Both the position numbers and the translations under genes were made by a program. From positions 1 through 53,194 of the forward strand of contig CAIZWN010000038.1 in the NCBI GenBank assembly GCA_903936705.1: DNA of 53,194 nucleotides, in the 5' to 3' direction. Below are positions 24,259-33,411 of this stretch, piece after piece; the first letter of the stretch is position 1; each line of letters opens with the position of its first letter. This stretch comes from an uncultured Myxococcales bacterium (GTDB lineage Bacteria > Myxococcota_A > UBA9042 > DTJE01). The notes beneath the pieces were generated by a model. It ran no database searches. It had not been told where the DNA came from and saw nothing but the letters and a program-made list of their open reading frames with translations.

Positions 24259-27200
24259 CTACGGCACCCCGACGCGTACCACCACCGGCCCCATCAGGCC
24301 CGAGGCAATCCTGGTTTCCGGTTTGCCCTTGAACTGGCGAGCTGTCGGGTCATCCGCATCGCCCAACGCCAGCATTCGATTGCGCTGCGGCGGCGTAAGC
24401 GTCACATCGATAGTATTGACACCACTGGCAGCGACTGACGTCACGTCCAGTTGGTATGGAGGCACGACGACGGCACCAACTTCACTGCCATTGAAGCGGA
24501 CGCGTGCAGCGCCGTGCAGCCAGCCCAGGTCCAGCAGGACACGATCGGAGGATCCAACAGAGCCAATCTCGACGGTCGCCGAGTAGACGCCCGGGCTGGC
24601 AGACCCGGCCAGTTCGGTCCTGGCGCGCCAGTCTCCCAGGGCTGCATCGTCAATCTGAAAGACACCGCCTGGCACATCAGTCCCCTGGACCCGCAGATTC
24701 CATCCTTCCACTGGCAACAAACGTTCGGAAGCGCTGGCAGGGACCGGCACCGGCAACGGCACTGCCACTCCCTGATCGGCCGGTGTTGGCACCCCGCACA
24801 ACAGCAGGCGCGACCCGTAGGCCGGCATGTCCAACTGCAGAACGCCATTTGCCTGGGCGACAAGCGTCCGGGCCGAACCTTCCCACGGATCGACAATCTG
24901 CGGGCCCGCACACCCTTCCATCGGACTGAACGACAACGCAACCGGGTCAACACCCGGATTCTGCAGGAAAATTATGCGCTGCCCCCCAGGCAGAAGGCGA
25001 CGGATATGTCGCACCGACGATGTCTCAGCCTCCTGGCGCAGCCACGGCTTCACTCCCGCATCGGCCAGCAGCGATGGCAGGTCAGTCAGTACGGCACCCT
25101 GCCTGACGTTCGTCCCACCGACGGCTGTCGCGATGGCCGCCAGCACCCGCGCATCGCCCGCCTGCTTGCCGGAATAGCCAGGCTGGCGCACCGGCGTCGC
25201 ACCGGCAAAGACCAGTGGCACACCTGCCGACGCCAGACGGGCCAGGGCCTCGGCCGCTTCGGGACTTATCGAAGCCGTATCCGGCACAAGGATCCCGCGA
25301 TACCGACGCCCACCAATCTCGACGAACCGATCAGCCGCCACTGCGGCCGCAAGTCGATCGTCGTTCACCCAGTCCCACGAATAGCCGCGATCCTGCAGAG
25401 CTGCCAGCACGGGCCGCAACCCGCCCATCCAAACTGTTGCCGGCTGCAAGGACTTCCCGCCGAACAGGCCGTCGATCAAGCTCAGCAGGCTGCTGTTTCC
25501 GGTATCCACAGCCTCGTCCTCGAACCTTCCCAGGTAGAAGGACTCGTCATTGTCATCCAGACGCATCAGCGAAGCCGGCACCGCAAGCCACGGGAAGTAG
25601 ACCAGCAGGTCGGCCTCGGGCTCGCCCAGTCGCAGCGCATACTGCACACGACCCACATAGCGATTCAGGTCAGGCATCCAGGGCCAGAATGGGTCGGCCT
25701 GGCCGATTCCAGTGCTGTAGGTCCCCATCCCGCCGAAGGTCGAACAGAACGGCAACCAGTCAGTCTGGCCGAACGCAGCATCTCCCGTCCGATAGGGGAG
25801 ACCGTGGTAGGTGACGGCGTTGACACCCGCCGCGAACAACTTGTCCATCGCGGCCTTCGCCTTTCGAGGAGTGGTCATCCAGTCTCGACCGCCCCACACC
25901 AGCGATTCGGCCCCGACCAGGCGCCTGCCGTAAAGGTGAGCACCCGACGACACCGACTTCAGGAACAGCTCGGAACCGCCCGCAAACAACTGCTCGGTTT
26001 CGGGGATGGTAGTTGCGCCGGCGGCCTTCAAGGCGTCCACTCGGATCCCGTACGGCTGGACGCGCAACGACAAGCCACGTGACTCGGACCAGGTACCTGC
26101 CGTACCCAGGAACCGCTCGATGAACAGATCCGACACGGTCAATTGGTAATCGAAACGAACGCGCTGGTCATCATCCCCCAGCACAAATGTCGGCGCGACC
26201 GCGATCCCAGCGCCATCGAACAACTGGTTGTCGGCGCCGGGCGGCAGCACCACAGGCAGCCAGGGCGTGACATCGTACCCTCGCCGTTCCTTGAACTGGG
26301 CCACAAAATCATCGGCCCAGTGACGCTCGCATTCAAGCTCGAAGGAATCGACAAATACGCCGCGCAGGGCTTTGCCGAAGTACGGCGCCAGCCCGGTACG
26401 CGCCCCCAGCAACTGCTCGAACGCCCCGCCGACACGAACGGCATCGAAGTGGTCCAGGACGAAGGACTCGCCGGAATAGGCGTGCAGACTGACCGCCTCG
26501 CCGTCCGGCATCGCCCACAAACCCACCACCCGCCAATCGCCATCGGGAACTTCCCAATCCATCGTACCGTCGGCCTTAACGCGATCCGTTAGAACCTGTA
26601 TCGTCGATGGATCCAACGTCACCGTATCGGTCAGAACAAAGACGTCCGAATACCTGTCGTCCAGAACGACACGACCGGCAACGACGGCTACCAGTTTCGC
26701 GTAGGATGGCAGGAACTGGCCCATGGGTTCGCCAATTTGTGCCGCGATCTCGGCTACGGAGTAAAACGGGTCCTTGTCAGGACCAGTGAATGTGACCGTC
26801 GCCGAACCAGGACCTTTGACTGTGTGTTCGCTGGACAGCAGCGTTCGCATCGAGTCTTCCACCTTGACGAAGGGACCTCCCGTCGGCCAGCCCGAACCCA
26901 GAGTCACATCAAGTTGCAGCCCCGCCTGACGCGCAGCTTCCAACGCCGTGCGCAGGTTCTCGTAGTAGGCTTCAGTGTCCGCCGACCTGCGCACCGCCAG
27001 TTTCTCGACCGGGTCGTCAGGGTTCAGCGCGGCGTCAAAAGCCTGCAATTCCAATCCGCCAAAACCGTTCGCTGCAGCCAACTTCACTTCGCTGGTCAGT
27101 TCGGCCGGAAGCACGTCGTTCCCGGGCCACCACCACCTGGCCCATGGCCGCGCTTCGACAGGGGGCTGCACGAATGCCTCCCACGAGAACGCCGAAATCG

Positions 27201-27309
27201 AGGCGTCGGAAGCGCACGATGCCACCATCAACAGCGTTACCAGCAGTGCAGCCGGCAGCCGCAGAATGGGCAGGGACATGCGCGGGACGCGGGACAAGCT
27301 GTGATCCAT
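24259..27309 (-). CDS. GH106-like glycoside hydrolase, secreted lipoprotein
   Basis: 1016 residues from ATG 27309, which has CCTGGAGG 6 bases upstream. A long n-region leads to a hydrophobic stretch and the lipobox VASC, so the protein is probably a lipoprotein. The mature start, PWARWWWPGNDV, then FGGLELQAFD and LDVTLGSGWPTGGPF, matches family 106 alpha-L-rhamnosidases. Further regions include RGVFVDSFE and a C-terminal jelly-roll-like domain (about 890-1016) with VRFNGSEVGAVVVPPYQLDV. It would cut rhamnose-containing polysaccharide outside the cell. Rhamnosidase activity is inferred; no sugar-binding residue can be assigned. No other polysaccharide genes adjoin it. Confidence 0.75.
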   Translation of the reverse strand: MDHSLSRVPRMSLPILRLPAALLVTLLMVASCASDASISAFSWEAFVQPPVEARPWARWWWPGNDVLPAELTSEVKLAAANGFGGLELQAFDAALNPDDPVEKLAVRRSADTEAYYENLRTALEAARQAGLQLDVTLGSGWPTGGPFVKVEDSMRTLLSSEHTVKGPGSATVTFTGPDKDPFYSVAEIAAQIGEPMGQFLPSYAKLVAVVAGRVVLDDRYSDVFVLTDTVTLDPSTIQVLTDRVKADGTMDWEVPDGDWRVVGLWAMPDGEAVSLHAYSGESFVLDHFDAVRVGGAFEQLLGARTGLAPYFGKALRGVFVDSFELECERHWADDFVAQFKERRGYDVTPWLPVVLPPGADNQLFDGAGIAVAPTFVLGDDDQRVRFDYQLTVSDLFIERFLGTAGTWSESRGLSLRVQPYGIRVDALKAAGATTIPETEQLFAGGSELFLKSVSSGAHLYGRRLVGAESLVWGGRDWMTTPRKAKAAMDKLFAAGVNAVTYHGLPYRTGDAAFGQTDWLPFCSTFGGMGTYSTGIGQADPFWPWMPDLNRYVGRVQYALRLGEPEADLLVYFPWLAVPASLMRLDDNDESFYLGRFEDEAVDTGNSSLLSLIDGLFGGKSLQPATVWMGGLRPVLAALQDRGYSWDWVNDDRLAAAVAADRFVEIGGRRYRGILVPDTASISPEAAEALARLASAGVPLVFAGATPVRQPGYSGKQAGDARVLAAIATAVGGTNVRQGAVLTDLPSLLADAGVKPWLRQEAETSSVRHIRRLLPGGQRIIFLQNPGVDPVALSFSPMEGCAGPQIVDPWEGSARTLVAQANGVLQLDMPAYGSRLLLCGVPTPADQGVAVPLPVPVPASASERLLPVEGWNLRVQGTDVPGGVFQIDDAALGDWRARTELAGSASPGVYSATVEIGSVGSSDRVLLDLGWLHGAARVRFNGSEVGAVVVPPYQLDVTSVAASGVNTIDVTLTPPQRNRMLALGDADDPTARQFKGKPETRIASGLMGPVVVRVGVP

Positions 27310-27529
27310 CGTTAGCCTCCAGGTTCGTACGGCCAGTATCGGCGCAGATTGTAGCCCTCATACCGCAACCGGGCGATAGGCCGTATGAGGCAAAGATTCG
27401 ATTGGCATGGTTCCGGTGTGTTTGGCCAGCACTGACGGCTTGACGCGTTGCGCCCGAACCGACAGGATAAACGTGTATTTCTGCGACCACGACGCGTCCA
27501 GACGTATCGGGCCGCCCCAAGGAGACCGC

Positions 27530-29014
27530 ATGCAGATCAAACCAACCCGACCGATGACCCTGCTGGCCATCCTGATGACGCTTTCGTTGACGCTGGCTGC
27601 GTGCGGCTCGTCCGACGCCACCGCCGACAGCGGACTTTCGGACATCGCGGCCGACGACGCGACAGGTAATGACACCCTTCCCGACCTTGATGGCGCAATC
27701 CCGGACTTGTCCCCCAGGGATGCCGAGGACATTACCGACATGGTCCAGGCCGACGGCAAGGACGCGTCCCAGGACGAGGCATCGGACCTGCCCCCTGATG
27801 CGACCCCTGACGTTTCCATGGACGTCGCACCCGACGTGCAGCCCCCGGCTTGCATTGGAACCCCTGGCACGGCAGTGTGGCCTACCGACGTCAGCACCAC
27901 TTTCATCCGTGGACCGTTCGTGCAGGACGTCCGCGATTCCCACGCGTTCATCGTCTTTCGCCCAGCGCAACCTCTGCCTCAACAGGGATGCGCTACGTGG
28001 ACGATCGAAGGGGTGTCATCCGCCGTCCCGGTGGTGGCCTGCGTCGATCCGGATGCGTTCGGCCAGTACGCGGTGCGACTTGACGAACTGCCGCCGGACA
28101 CTGAAATCACGTACTCGGTGTTTGTGGGCCAAACCTTGACAGCCGGCCCCTTCGCCTTCCGCTCGGCCCCATCGCTTCAGCAGCCTCAGCGCATCCTGAT
28201 GATGTCGGACCTGCACGCGAACCCGGAGCGCACACAGACCATCCTGTCGAAGATCGTCAGCCAAGGCCTGGCGGCAGGCGTTGATTTTGCCATGACTGTC
28301 GGGGACCACATCGATCAGGCCGAGGAAGGACAATACGACGACCTGTTCGACGGCCTGCGACCTCTGCTGCACCGGATACCTCTGTTCGCCACCATCGGAA
28401 ATCACGACTCGCGCAGCGACAGCTATTTCGAGGCATTCGTTCTGCCCGAGGCCGACCCGCCCGACCCCGCTGCGCCCGAGCTGTACTACTCATTCAGGCG
28501 CGGCAATACGTGGATTGGAGTCCTGGAGATCATCGATTGGCAGCTGTCGTGGACCTTCGGGGAACCCCTGGGACAGGCTGTGTGGCTGGAAAAGGAGCTG
28601 GATTCCCCTGCAGCGAGATCTGCACGGTGGCGCCTGCTGTTCATCCACCAACCCCCGTGGGCCAAGAACTGGGCTCCTTGCGACCCTGATCATCCGATGT
28701 ATGGTGAGGAATCACTGCGAGATATGCTGGTTCCGCTGGCCGCAAAAAAGGGTGTTTCGGCACTGTTCAGCGGACACTTTCACGACTACGAACACGGCAC
28801 GATGGACGGCGTCGAACTGTTCGTTCTGGGCGGCGCGGGTGGCGGCCTGGAAGTATCGTGCCCCGCACCCGAGGGTCTGCCACAACCCTGGACGGAAAAG
28901 ATCGTTCACCACAGCCTGACCGTGGACACCGGTTGCGATGCCCTCACGGTAGTCGCCACCGACATCGAGGGTACCGAGATTGATCGGGTTTCCATTCCCT
29001 ACGCGGGAAAATGA
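27530..29014 (+). CDS. Metallophosphoesterase lipoprotein with Asp-rich linker
   Basis: 494 residues from ATG 27530 with AAGGAGA upstream. The lipobox LAAC at about 25 gives a lipoprotein. Residues 28-105 are a low-complexity Asp/Pro/Ala linker, then a fibronectin-like domain (about 115-215). The phosphoesterase follows: SDLHAN, GDHIDQ, GNHDSR, FIHQPP and SGHFHDYEHG, the five metal-binding blocks of purple-acid-phosphatase-like enzymes. The order FN-like then catalytic domain is typical of purple acid phosphatases. It acts at the cell surface on phosphate esters, substrate unknown. The next gene follows after 63 bp on the same strand and may be co-transcribed. Confidence 0.88.
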   Translation: MQIKPTRPMTLLAILMTLSLTLAACGSSDATADSGLSDIAADDATGNDTLPDLDGAIPDLSPRDAEDITDMVQADGKDASQDEASDLPPDATPDVSMDVAPDVQPPACIGTPGTAVWPTDVSTTFIRGPFVQDVRDSHAFIVFRPAQPLPQQGCATWTIEGVSSAVPVVACVDPDAFGQYAVRLDELPPDTEITYSVFVGQTLTAGPFAFRSAPSLQQPQRILMMSDLHANPERTQTILSKIVSQGLAAGVDFAMTVGDHIDQAEEGQYDDLFDGLRPLLHRIPLFATIGNHDSRSDSYFEAFVLPEADPPDPAAPELYYSFRRGNTWIGVLEIIDWQLSWTFGEPLGQAVWLEKELDSPAARSARWRLLFIHQPPWAKNWAPCDPDHPMYGEESLRDMLVPLAAKKGVSALFSGHFHDYEHGTMDGVELFVLGGAGGGLEVSCPAPEGLPQPWTEKIVHHSLTVDTGCDALTVVATDIEGTEIDRVSIPYAGK

Positions 29015-29077
29015 GCTTCTCGACATCACCAAGCCTTTCCCATAACGTTGTGCGGCGATCGGTTTCGGAGGTTCATC

Positions 29078-30427
29078 TTGAGATTGACTCGTTTGACGCT
29101 GGTGACGACGCTGGTGGCCGTAGCAATTGGATGCGGCGGTTCAAACATAAGCGATGACCTTGGCGCTGTCGTCGTCCTGATCGACCACGGCGGTTCGAAG
29201 GACGCCCCTGGCCGGGACAGCACTCCCAGGGATGCTCAGGGCGGGGAATTGGCCGATGGTACGTCGGGAAGCGACACGATATCCGAAATCAATGATGACG
29301 ACACCGGCCAGCAGGGAGACGAGGGCGGTAACGACAACGGCATCCAAGATCAAGGTATCACTGATTCCGGCACGAAGGACGTGTTCCACCCCCGGGACTA
29401 TGGCACAGAGCAGGATCCCGGTTCGTCCGATGACACCGGAAGCCTTTTCGACGCCGGCCCCGATACCGGCATGGTTGGCGGCTGCGATCCTTGCGGAATG
29501 GGCACCGTCGCGGGTAAGACATGTGCGCCAAATGTCAAAACCGCGATTCCATATGTTCTGGTCTGGGTCGATTCCATCGATTGCAACGGCGTCCCGCAAC
29601 ACTACCAGACCTACTCCTCGGCCAAGGGCGAATACTCCCTGGAGATCCCCTGCGGCACTCAGACGATCAACATGAGGAAGGGTTCTTTCCAGGGGTCGTA
29701 CACCCGTTGGATCGACAAGGGGATGGTCACCACGATGACCTCCGCCGATGGATGCTTTGCCGGAACGGCAGCTAAGATCGCCGTCATCACTGGAGACTGG
29801 GACAAGATTGAAGCCACACTAAAGCTGCTTTCATTGAAGTACAAGCTGATCATAGGTACCGGAGGTATGAGCAGCCAGGAGTCGGATACCGCCGTCCAAT
29901 TCCTGCTGGATGCCACCAATCTTATGACGTACGACATCCTGTTTCTGGATTGCTCCGAGGCTGCCAGGCCGAACATGCTGGGCACAAGGAGGGCCGAGAT
30001 CAAGGCCAACCTGAAGGCGTTCGTGGCCAAGGGTGGATCCATCTATGCTTCCGACTACGCGCTGCCATACCTGACCGAGACCTGGCCCACATTCATCCTT
30101 GGGGGGGCACACTCGGCATCAGGCAATTCCTCTTACCTGACCAACGTCGTCGACACCGACCTTGCCGGATTCCTGGGCAAGACCCAGGTGACCATCCGAT
30201 ACGGCCTGGGCCCCCTGACGTGCATCTCGGGAGTCGATCCCAGTACTCATGTGTTCATCGAATCCACCAAGACGATCAACACGTGCGATGGCCGGCAGAT
30301 GATGGTGTCGTTCCAGCCCGAAACGAACGGCGGCCGTGTCATCTATACGACGTTCCACAACGAAGAGCAGCCAGTCGCTGGCGGAGACATGCAGTCGATC
30401 CTCGAGTACACCGTGTTCCTGATGTAG
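29078..30427 (+). CDS. Lipoprotein with Asp-rich linker and ThuA-like C-terminal domain
   Basis: 449 residues from a TTG at 29078, chosen because TCGGAGG sits 7 bases upstream; the frame opens at 29048 with another TTG lacking a site. Lipobox AIGC. Residues 25-130 are Asp/Gly/Thr-rich. A carboxypeptidase-regulatory-like fold (about 140-220) has YSSAKGEYSLEIPCG. The C-terminal 220 residues start AKIAVITGDWDKIE, include YDILFLDCSEA and FVAKGGSIYASDYALPY, and resemble ThuA/class-I-amidotransferase-like domains. No catalytic Cys-His pair can be assigned. A surface protein of unknown role. Confidence 0.72.
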   Translation: MRLTRLTLVTTLVAVAIGCGGSNISDDLGAVVVLIDHGGSKDAPGRDSTPRDAQGGELADGTSGSDTISEINDDDTGQQGDEGGNDNGIQDQGITDSGTKDVFHPRDYGTEQDPGSSDDTGSLFDAGPDTGMVGGCDPCGMGTVAGKTCAPNVKTAIPYVLVWVDSIDCNGVPQHYQTYSSAKGEYSLEIPCGTQTINMRKGSFQGSYTRWIDKGMVTTMTSADGCFAGTAAKIAVITGDWDKIEATLKLLSLKYKLIIGTGGMSSQESDTAVQFLLDATNLMTYDILFLDCSEAARPNMLGTRRAEIKANLKAFVAKGGSIYASDYALPYLTETWPTFILGGAHSASGNSSYLTNVVDTDLAGFLGKTQVTIRYGLGPLTCISGVDPSTHVFIESTKTINTCDGRQMMVSFQPETNGGRVIYTTFHNEEQPVAGGDMQSILEYTVFLM

Positions 30428-30448
30428 AAGTTGCTCCGGAGCAACTTT
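30428..30448. terminator. Palindromic intrinsic terminator between convergent genes
   Basis: A perfect 20-bp palindrome, AAGTTGCTCC followed by GGAGCAACTT, lies directly after the ThuA-like gene stop (30425-30427) and before the oxidoreductase stop. The plus strand continues TTTCT; the minus strand reads CTTCT-rich after the stem. It probably terminates both convergent transcripts. Confidence 0.65.
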
Positions 30449-30465
30449 CTGAACACTCGGGCAAC

Positions 30466-32400
30466 CTATTCCGGTTCCAGCCGCACCTGCTCGTCGTAAT
30501 AGGCAGCCCCATCTCCGTCATCAGTCAGCCGCGCTGCGATCAGCCGGTTCGCGCACTGTCCATCCGAGATCCACCCGCCCTTTGGCAGGATTGCGACATC
30601 AGACCGCTGCCCAACGTCGTGAACGACTCGCACATCCAAACTGGCCAGGCGGGAAGACAGACGCGCGATGCCACCATCAGGAATTCCGGCAGATGCGTCA
30701 GGATGAACTCGCACCTCGGCATGTCCATCAGGGCGCAAGGCCCACTGAGAACCTTGGCGCATATGGGTTGACAGGGCCATCAGGCACAGCGGGTATTCCG
30801 TATCAAACACCCGCGCCGTCGACGGAACCGACTGCATCAGCCTGGCCTTTCCCGACAAAGTAGGAAATTGCCTTCCTTCGAAGACGACTAGCGGAGCAAA
30901 CGGATTGCGAACTGCGCCAGCCTCCAGTTCCTCGAGTGTCACGCCGGCGGCCAGCAATCTCGGCCCAACAAGCTTTTGTTTCCACTGTCGATGCGTTCCC
31001 GCAAATTCAACTCCAAGGCCGACGCGCTGAGCCAGCCCTTGCGCTATCTCCAAGTCGCTGCGGGCCTGACCCTGCGCAGGCACCACCGGCACACATGCCG
31101 AGAGGTAGGAATGCCCGTAGGCGCCAACCAGATCATCGGCCTCCAACATGGTTCGCGTTGGAAAGACCACGTGGGCACATTGCGCCGTGTCCGTCAAAAA
31201 GGCGTCAGACACCACGACCAATTCACGCGACCTCAGCGCCCTTGCAACGCGGTCCGAGTCGGGCAGCATCGCCACCGGATTGCCGGCCGTAACACACACC
31301 GCGCGAATCGGGGGGTCGACCGCATCAAGAACATCAGCACCCAGCAGTGCTTCCCGCACGGTGCGCGGCGCTGGGGGCCCCGACAGGCACGACACTTCGA
31401 AGGCCCGGCGCCGCCTGAAGTAGAAGGAAACACCGGCGCCAGGCACCCCCACGTTGCCGGTCACCAAACCCAGAGCATCGATCGATCGCACGGTTGCAGC
31501 ACCGTGCAACCGTCGTTGCAGGCCCCAGCCAACAAGAATCGTGGCCGGCCGCTGGCAGCCAAGGCGCCGCGCCAGTTCGACCGCATCGTCCACAGTCACG
31601 TCTGCATCGTGGCACCACGACTGGACAGTCCTGGACATCACCACTTCACGGTATGATGGCAGCCCCTCGCACCATGAGGATGCGTCAGGATCGTCCCACC
31701 CCTCGCGAAATAGGACGCCTGCCACAGCCATAGCCAGCGCCAGATCGCCCCCTGGTCGCGGCTGCACGAAGCGGTCGACCATAACCGAGGTCTGGTTTTT
31801 CACAGGGTCGACCAGCACCACATATGCGCCGTTTTTCCTGGCATCACGAACAACCGCCAGCATGTGTGGGCTGGAAATCGCGCAGTTCTTTCCCCACAGA
31901 ATCAATGTTTTGGCGCACGACACCTGGTCCAGGTCCGACGAATCAGATACGCCGAAATCCGCTTCCTGGGCGGCCTCGCCAGCCCCACCACAGACGTCGC
32001 CTCGCTTGGTAGTCACAGGGCCGAACCTGGCAAAAAACAGGTCTGGCACCTCGGTCAACAACCCCAGAGACCCGCCGCACCGATAGTGCAGAATAGCTGC
32101 CGCACCCGACGCTTCGCGGATGTCCATCAGGCGGCCCGCAACCAGGTCCAGAGCCTCGTCCCATGACGCCTCGTTGAATGGATCGTTCAGCGATGCCCGA
32201 ACCAGCGGCGTCAGGATCCTGTCATCGGCATATTGGCGCTCGAACACCCGCGATGTGCGCGAACACAGGGAACCCCTCGTAACTGGATGTTCGGGGTCCC
32301 CCCGCAAGGCGACAACGCGACCATCCTCCACTGTAGCCAGGATGCCACATGCGTCAGGGCAGTCTCGATTACAGGTCGTCCGCTTTACCTCGATCGCCAA
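30466..32400 (-). CDS. Single-subunit molybdopterin oxidoreductase
   Basis: 644 residues from a TTG at 32400, preceded by ACGGGAGG with good spacing; this begins MAIEVKRTTC. An N-terminal [4Fe-4S] site is formed by C10, C14, C18 and C46 (CNRDCPDAC, then SLC). The molybdopterin domain has GDVCGGAGEAA, LILWGKNCAISSPHM and LVDPVKNQT. C-terminal dinucleotide-binding parts follow, with SGKARLM. It belongs to the DMSO-reductase superfamily; no TAT signal, so it is cytoplasmic. No FdhB-like iron-sulfur or membrane subunit is adjacent, so its electron partner is encoded elsewhere. Substrate unknown; formate dehydrogenase-like or a generic reductase are both open. Confidence 0.85.
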   Translation of the reverse strand: MAIEVKRTTCNRDCPDACGILATVEDGRVVALRGDPEHPVTRGSLCSRTSRVFERQYADDRILTPLVRASLNDPFNEASWDEALDLVAGRLMDIREASGAAAILHYRCGGSLGLLTEVPDLFFARFGPVTTKRGDVCGGAGEAAQEADFGVSDSSDLDQVSCAKTLILWGKNCAISSPHMLAVVRDARKNGAYVVLVDPVKNQTSVMVDRFVQPRPGGDLALAMAVAGVLFREGWDDPDASSWCEGLPSYREVVMSRTVQSWCHDADVTVDDAVELARRLGCQRPATILVGWGLQRRLHGAATVRSIDALGLVTGNVGVPGAGVSFYFRRRRAFEVSCLSGPPAPRTVREALLGADVLDAVDPPIRAVCVTAGNPVAMLPDSDRVARALRSRELVVVSDAFLTDTAQCAHVVFPTRTMLEADDLVGAYGHSYLSACVPVVPAQGQARSDLEIAQGLAQRVGLGVEFAGTHRQWKQKLVGPRLLAAGVTLEELEAGAVRNPFAPLVVFEGRQFPTLSGKARLMQSVPSTARVFDTEYPLCLMALSTHMRQGSQWALRPDGHAEVRVHPDASAGIPDGGIARLSSRLASLDVRVVHDVGQRSDVAILPKGGWISDGQCANRLIAARLTDDGDGAAYYDEQVRLEPE

Positions 32401-32523
32401 ATTCAATCCTCCCGTCTCGCCAGTCTGGCCCCTCTCGCTCTTCCAATGCCGCGAGTATACCCCTTGGAATTTTTCGCGGTCCGGCACGAGATCGTAAAGG
32501 TTGTCACTACAAATCCTCTTCCG

Positions 32524-32542
32524 CGCATTAACGCAATGCGTT
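32524..32542. repeat. Overlapping inverted repeats in the divergent promoter region
   Basis: CGCATT (32524-32529) pairs with AATGCG (32535-32540), and AACGCA-A-TGCGTT (32530-32542) is a second, nested palindrome. The position between a TTG start at 32400 and an ATG at 32576 suits a regulator site, but no regulator gene adjoins it. Confidence 0.35.
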
Positions 32543-32575
32543 AGAGTCCTGCCGGTTGCCCGCAGGAGGCTCGCG

Positions 32576-33400
32576 ATGTTTCCCGTCCCGACCGGCCCTT
32601 TCCCGGCCCCGCGCCCGATTGCCGCACGCTTGACGACATTTGCAGGCCCACCGAGCGTGCGACTGGTTTCGGGAACAGGCGTCGCGGTCCTGGCCCTGCC
32701 GAACCGCTACTCGGTAACCTATCTGCTGCTGTCCAAGGACTCGGTAGGCATCGTCGATGCCGGTTCAAACGAGGACGTCCCGCGAATCCTGGACGCTCTG
32801 CGTTGGCTTGGACGCCCTCGCAATCAGGTGCGATTCGTGGCGGTATCCCACTTCCATTTCGACCACGTCATGGGCGTTGAAAGCTTGGCTAACCGTTTGG
32901 GTTGCCCGATCGCCGTGTCGCGACCTGCCTTCGACGCCTTCCACGGTGGCGCACCCCTGCGGTTGCCAACCCGGAAGGCCATATGGCCGTTTCTGCAAGG
33001 ATGGGCGATGCAGGGATTCCCGTTCTTTTCGGTTGCAGACTGGCAAGTAGTGAGGCGCTTTCTTGACCCGGCCGGCACGAACCCAATGAACTCGGAGTTG
33101 ATACCGCTTGATCACGGCAGCCCCCTGCCAGGACTGCCAGGCTGGCGCACCCTGATTACGCCCGGACATTGCGATAGCGCGATGACCCTATACCACCGGA
33201 GGGCCGGCTTCCTGGTGACCGGTGATACTGTCAGAAACTTTCAGGGGGGCGAGTGGAACCCGATCCAGGTGGACCATGAAGCCATGCTGAAAACTCGCAC
33301 GATGCTGACCCCCCTGCCAGTCCGTGCCATTTTTCCGGGCCACGGACCTGTGCTGGAGGGGGACGGACTAATGACTCGGCTGAAAATTCTGGATCCGTAG
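32576..33400 (+). CDS. Metallo-beta-lactamase-fold hydrolase
   Basis: 274 residues from ATG 32576 with CAGGAGGC 6 bases upstream. The metal-binding motif is HFHFDH (92-97), with further ligands in TPGHCDS, the Asp of GDT (TGDTVRNF) and PGHGP. A glyoxalase II-like or lactonase-like hydrolase is likely; no signal peptide. The insert LRLPTRKAIWPFLQGW, between the first and second metal motifs, is rich in aromatics and may form the substrate lid. It is divergent from the molybdenum oxidoreductase and convergent with the OPT transporter (11 bp). Confidence 0.87.
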   Translation: MFPVPTGPFPAPRPIAARLTTFAGPPSVRLVSGTGVAVLALPNRYSVTYLLLSKDSVGIVDAGSNEDVPRILDALRWLGRPRNQVRFVAVSHFHFDHVMGVESLANRLGCPIAVSRPAFDAFHGGAPLRLPTRKAIWPFLQGWAMQGFPFFSVADWQVVRRFLDPAGTNPMNSELIPLDHGSPLPGLPGWRTLITPGHCDSAMTLYHRRAGFLVTGDTVRNFQGGEWNPIQVDHEAMLKTRTMLTPLPVRAIFPGHGPVLEGDGLMTRLKILDP

Positions 33401-33411
33401 GGAATCACCCT

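Noticed and set aside
27440-27471. TTGACG plus GATAAA before the phosphoesterase gene
   Set aside because: The spacer of 20 bp is too long and a shifted -10 is weak.
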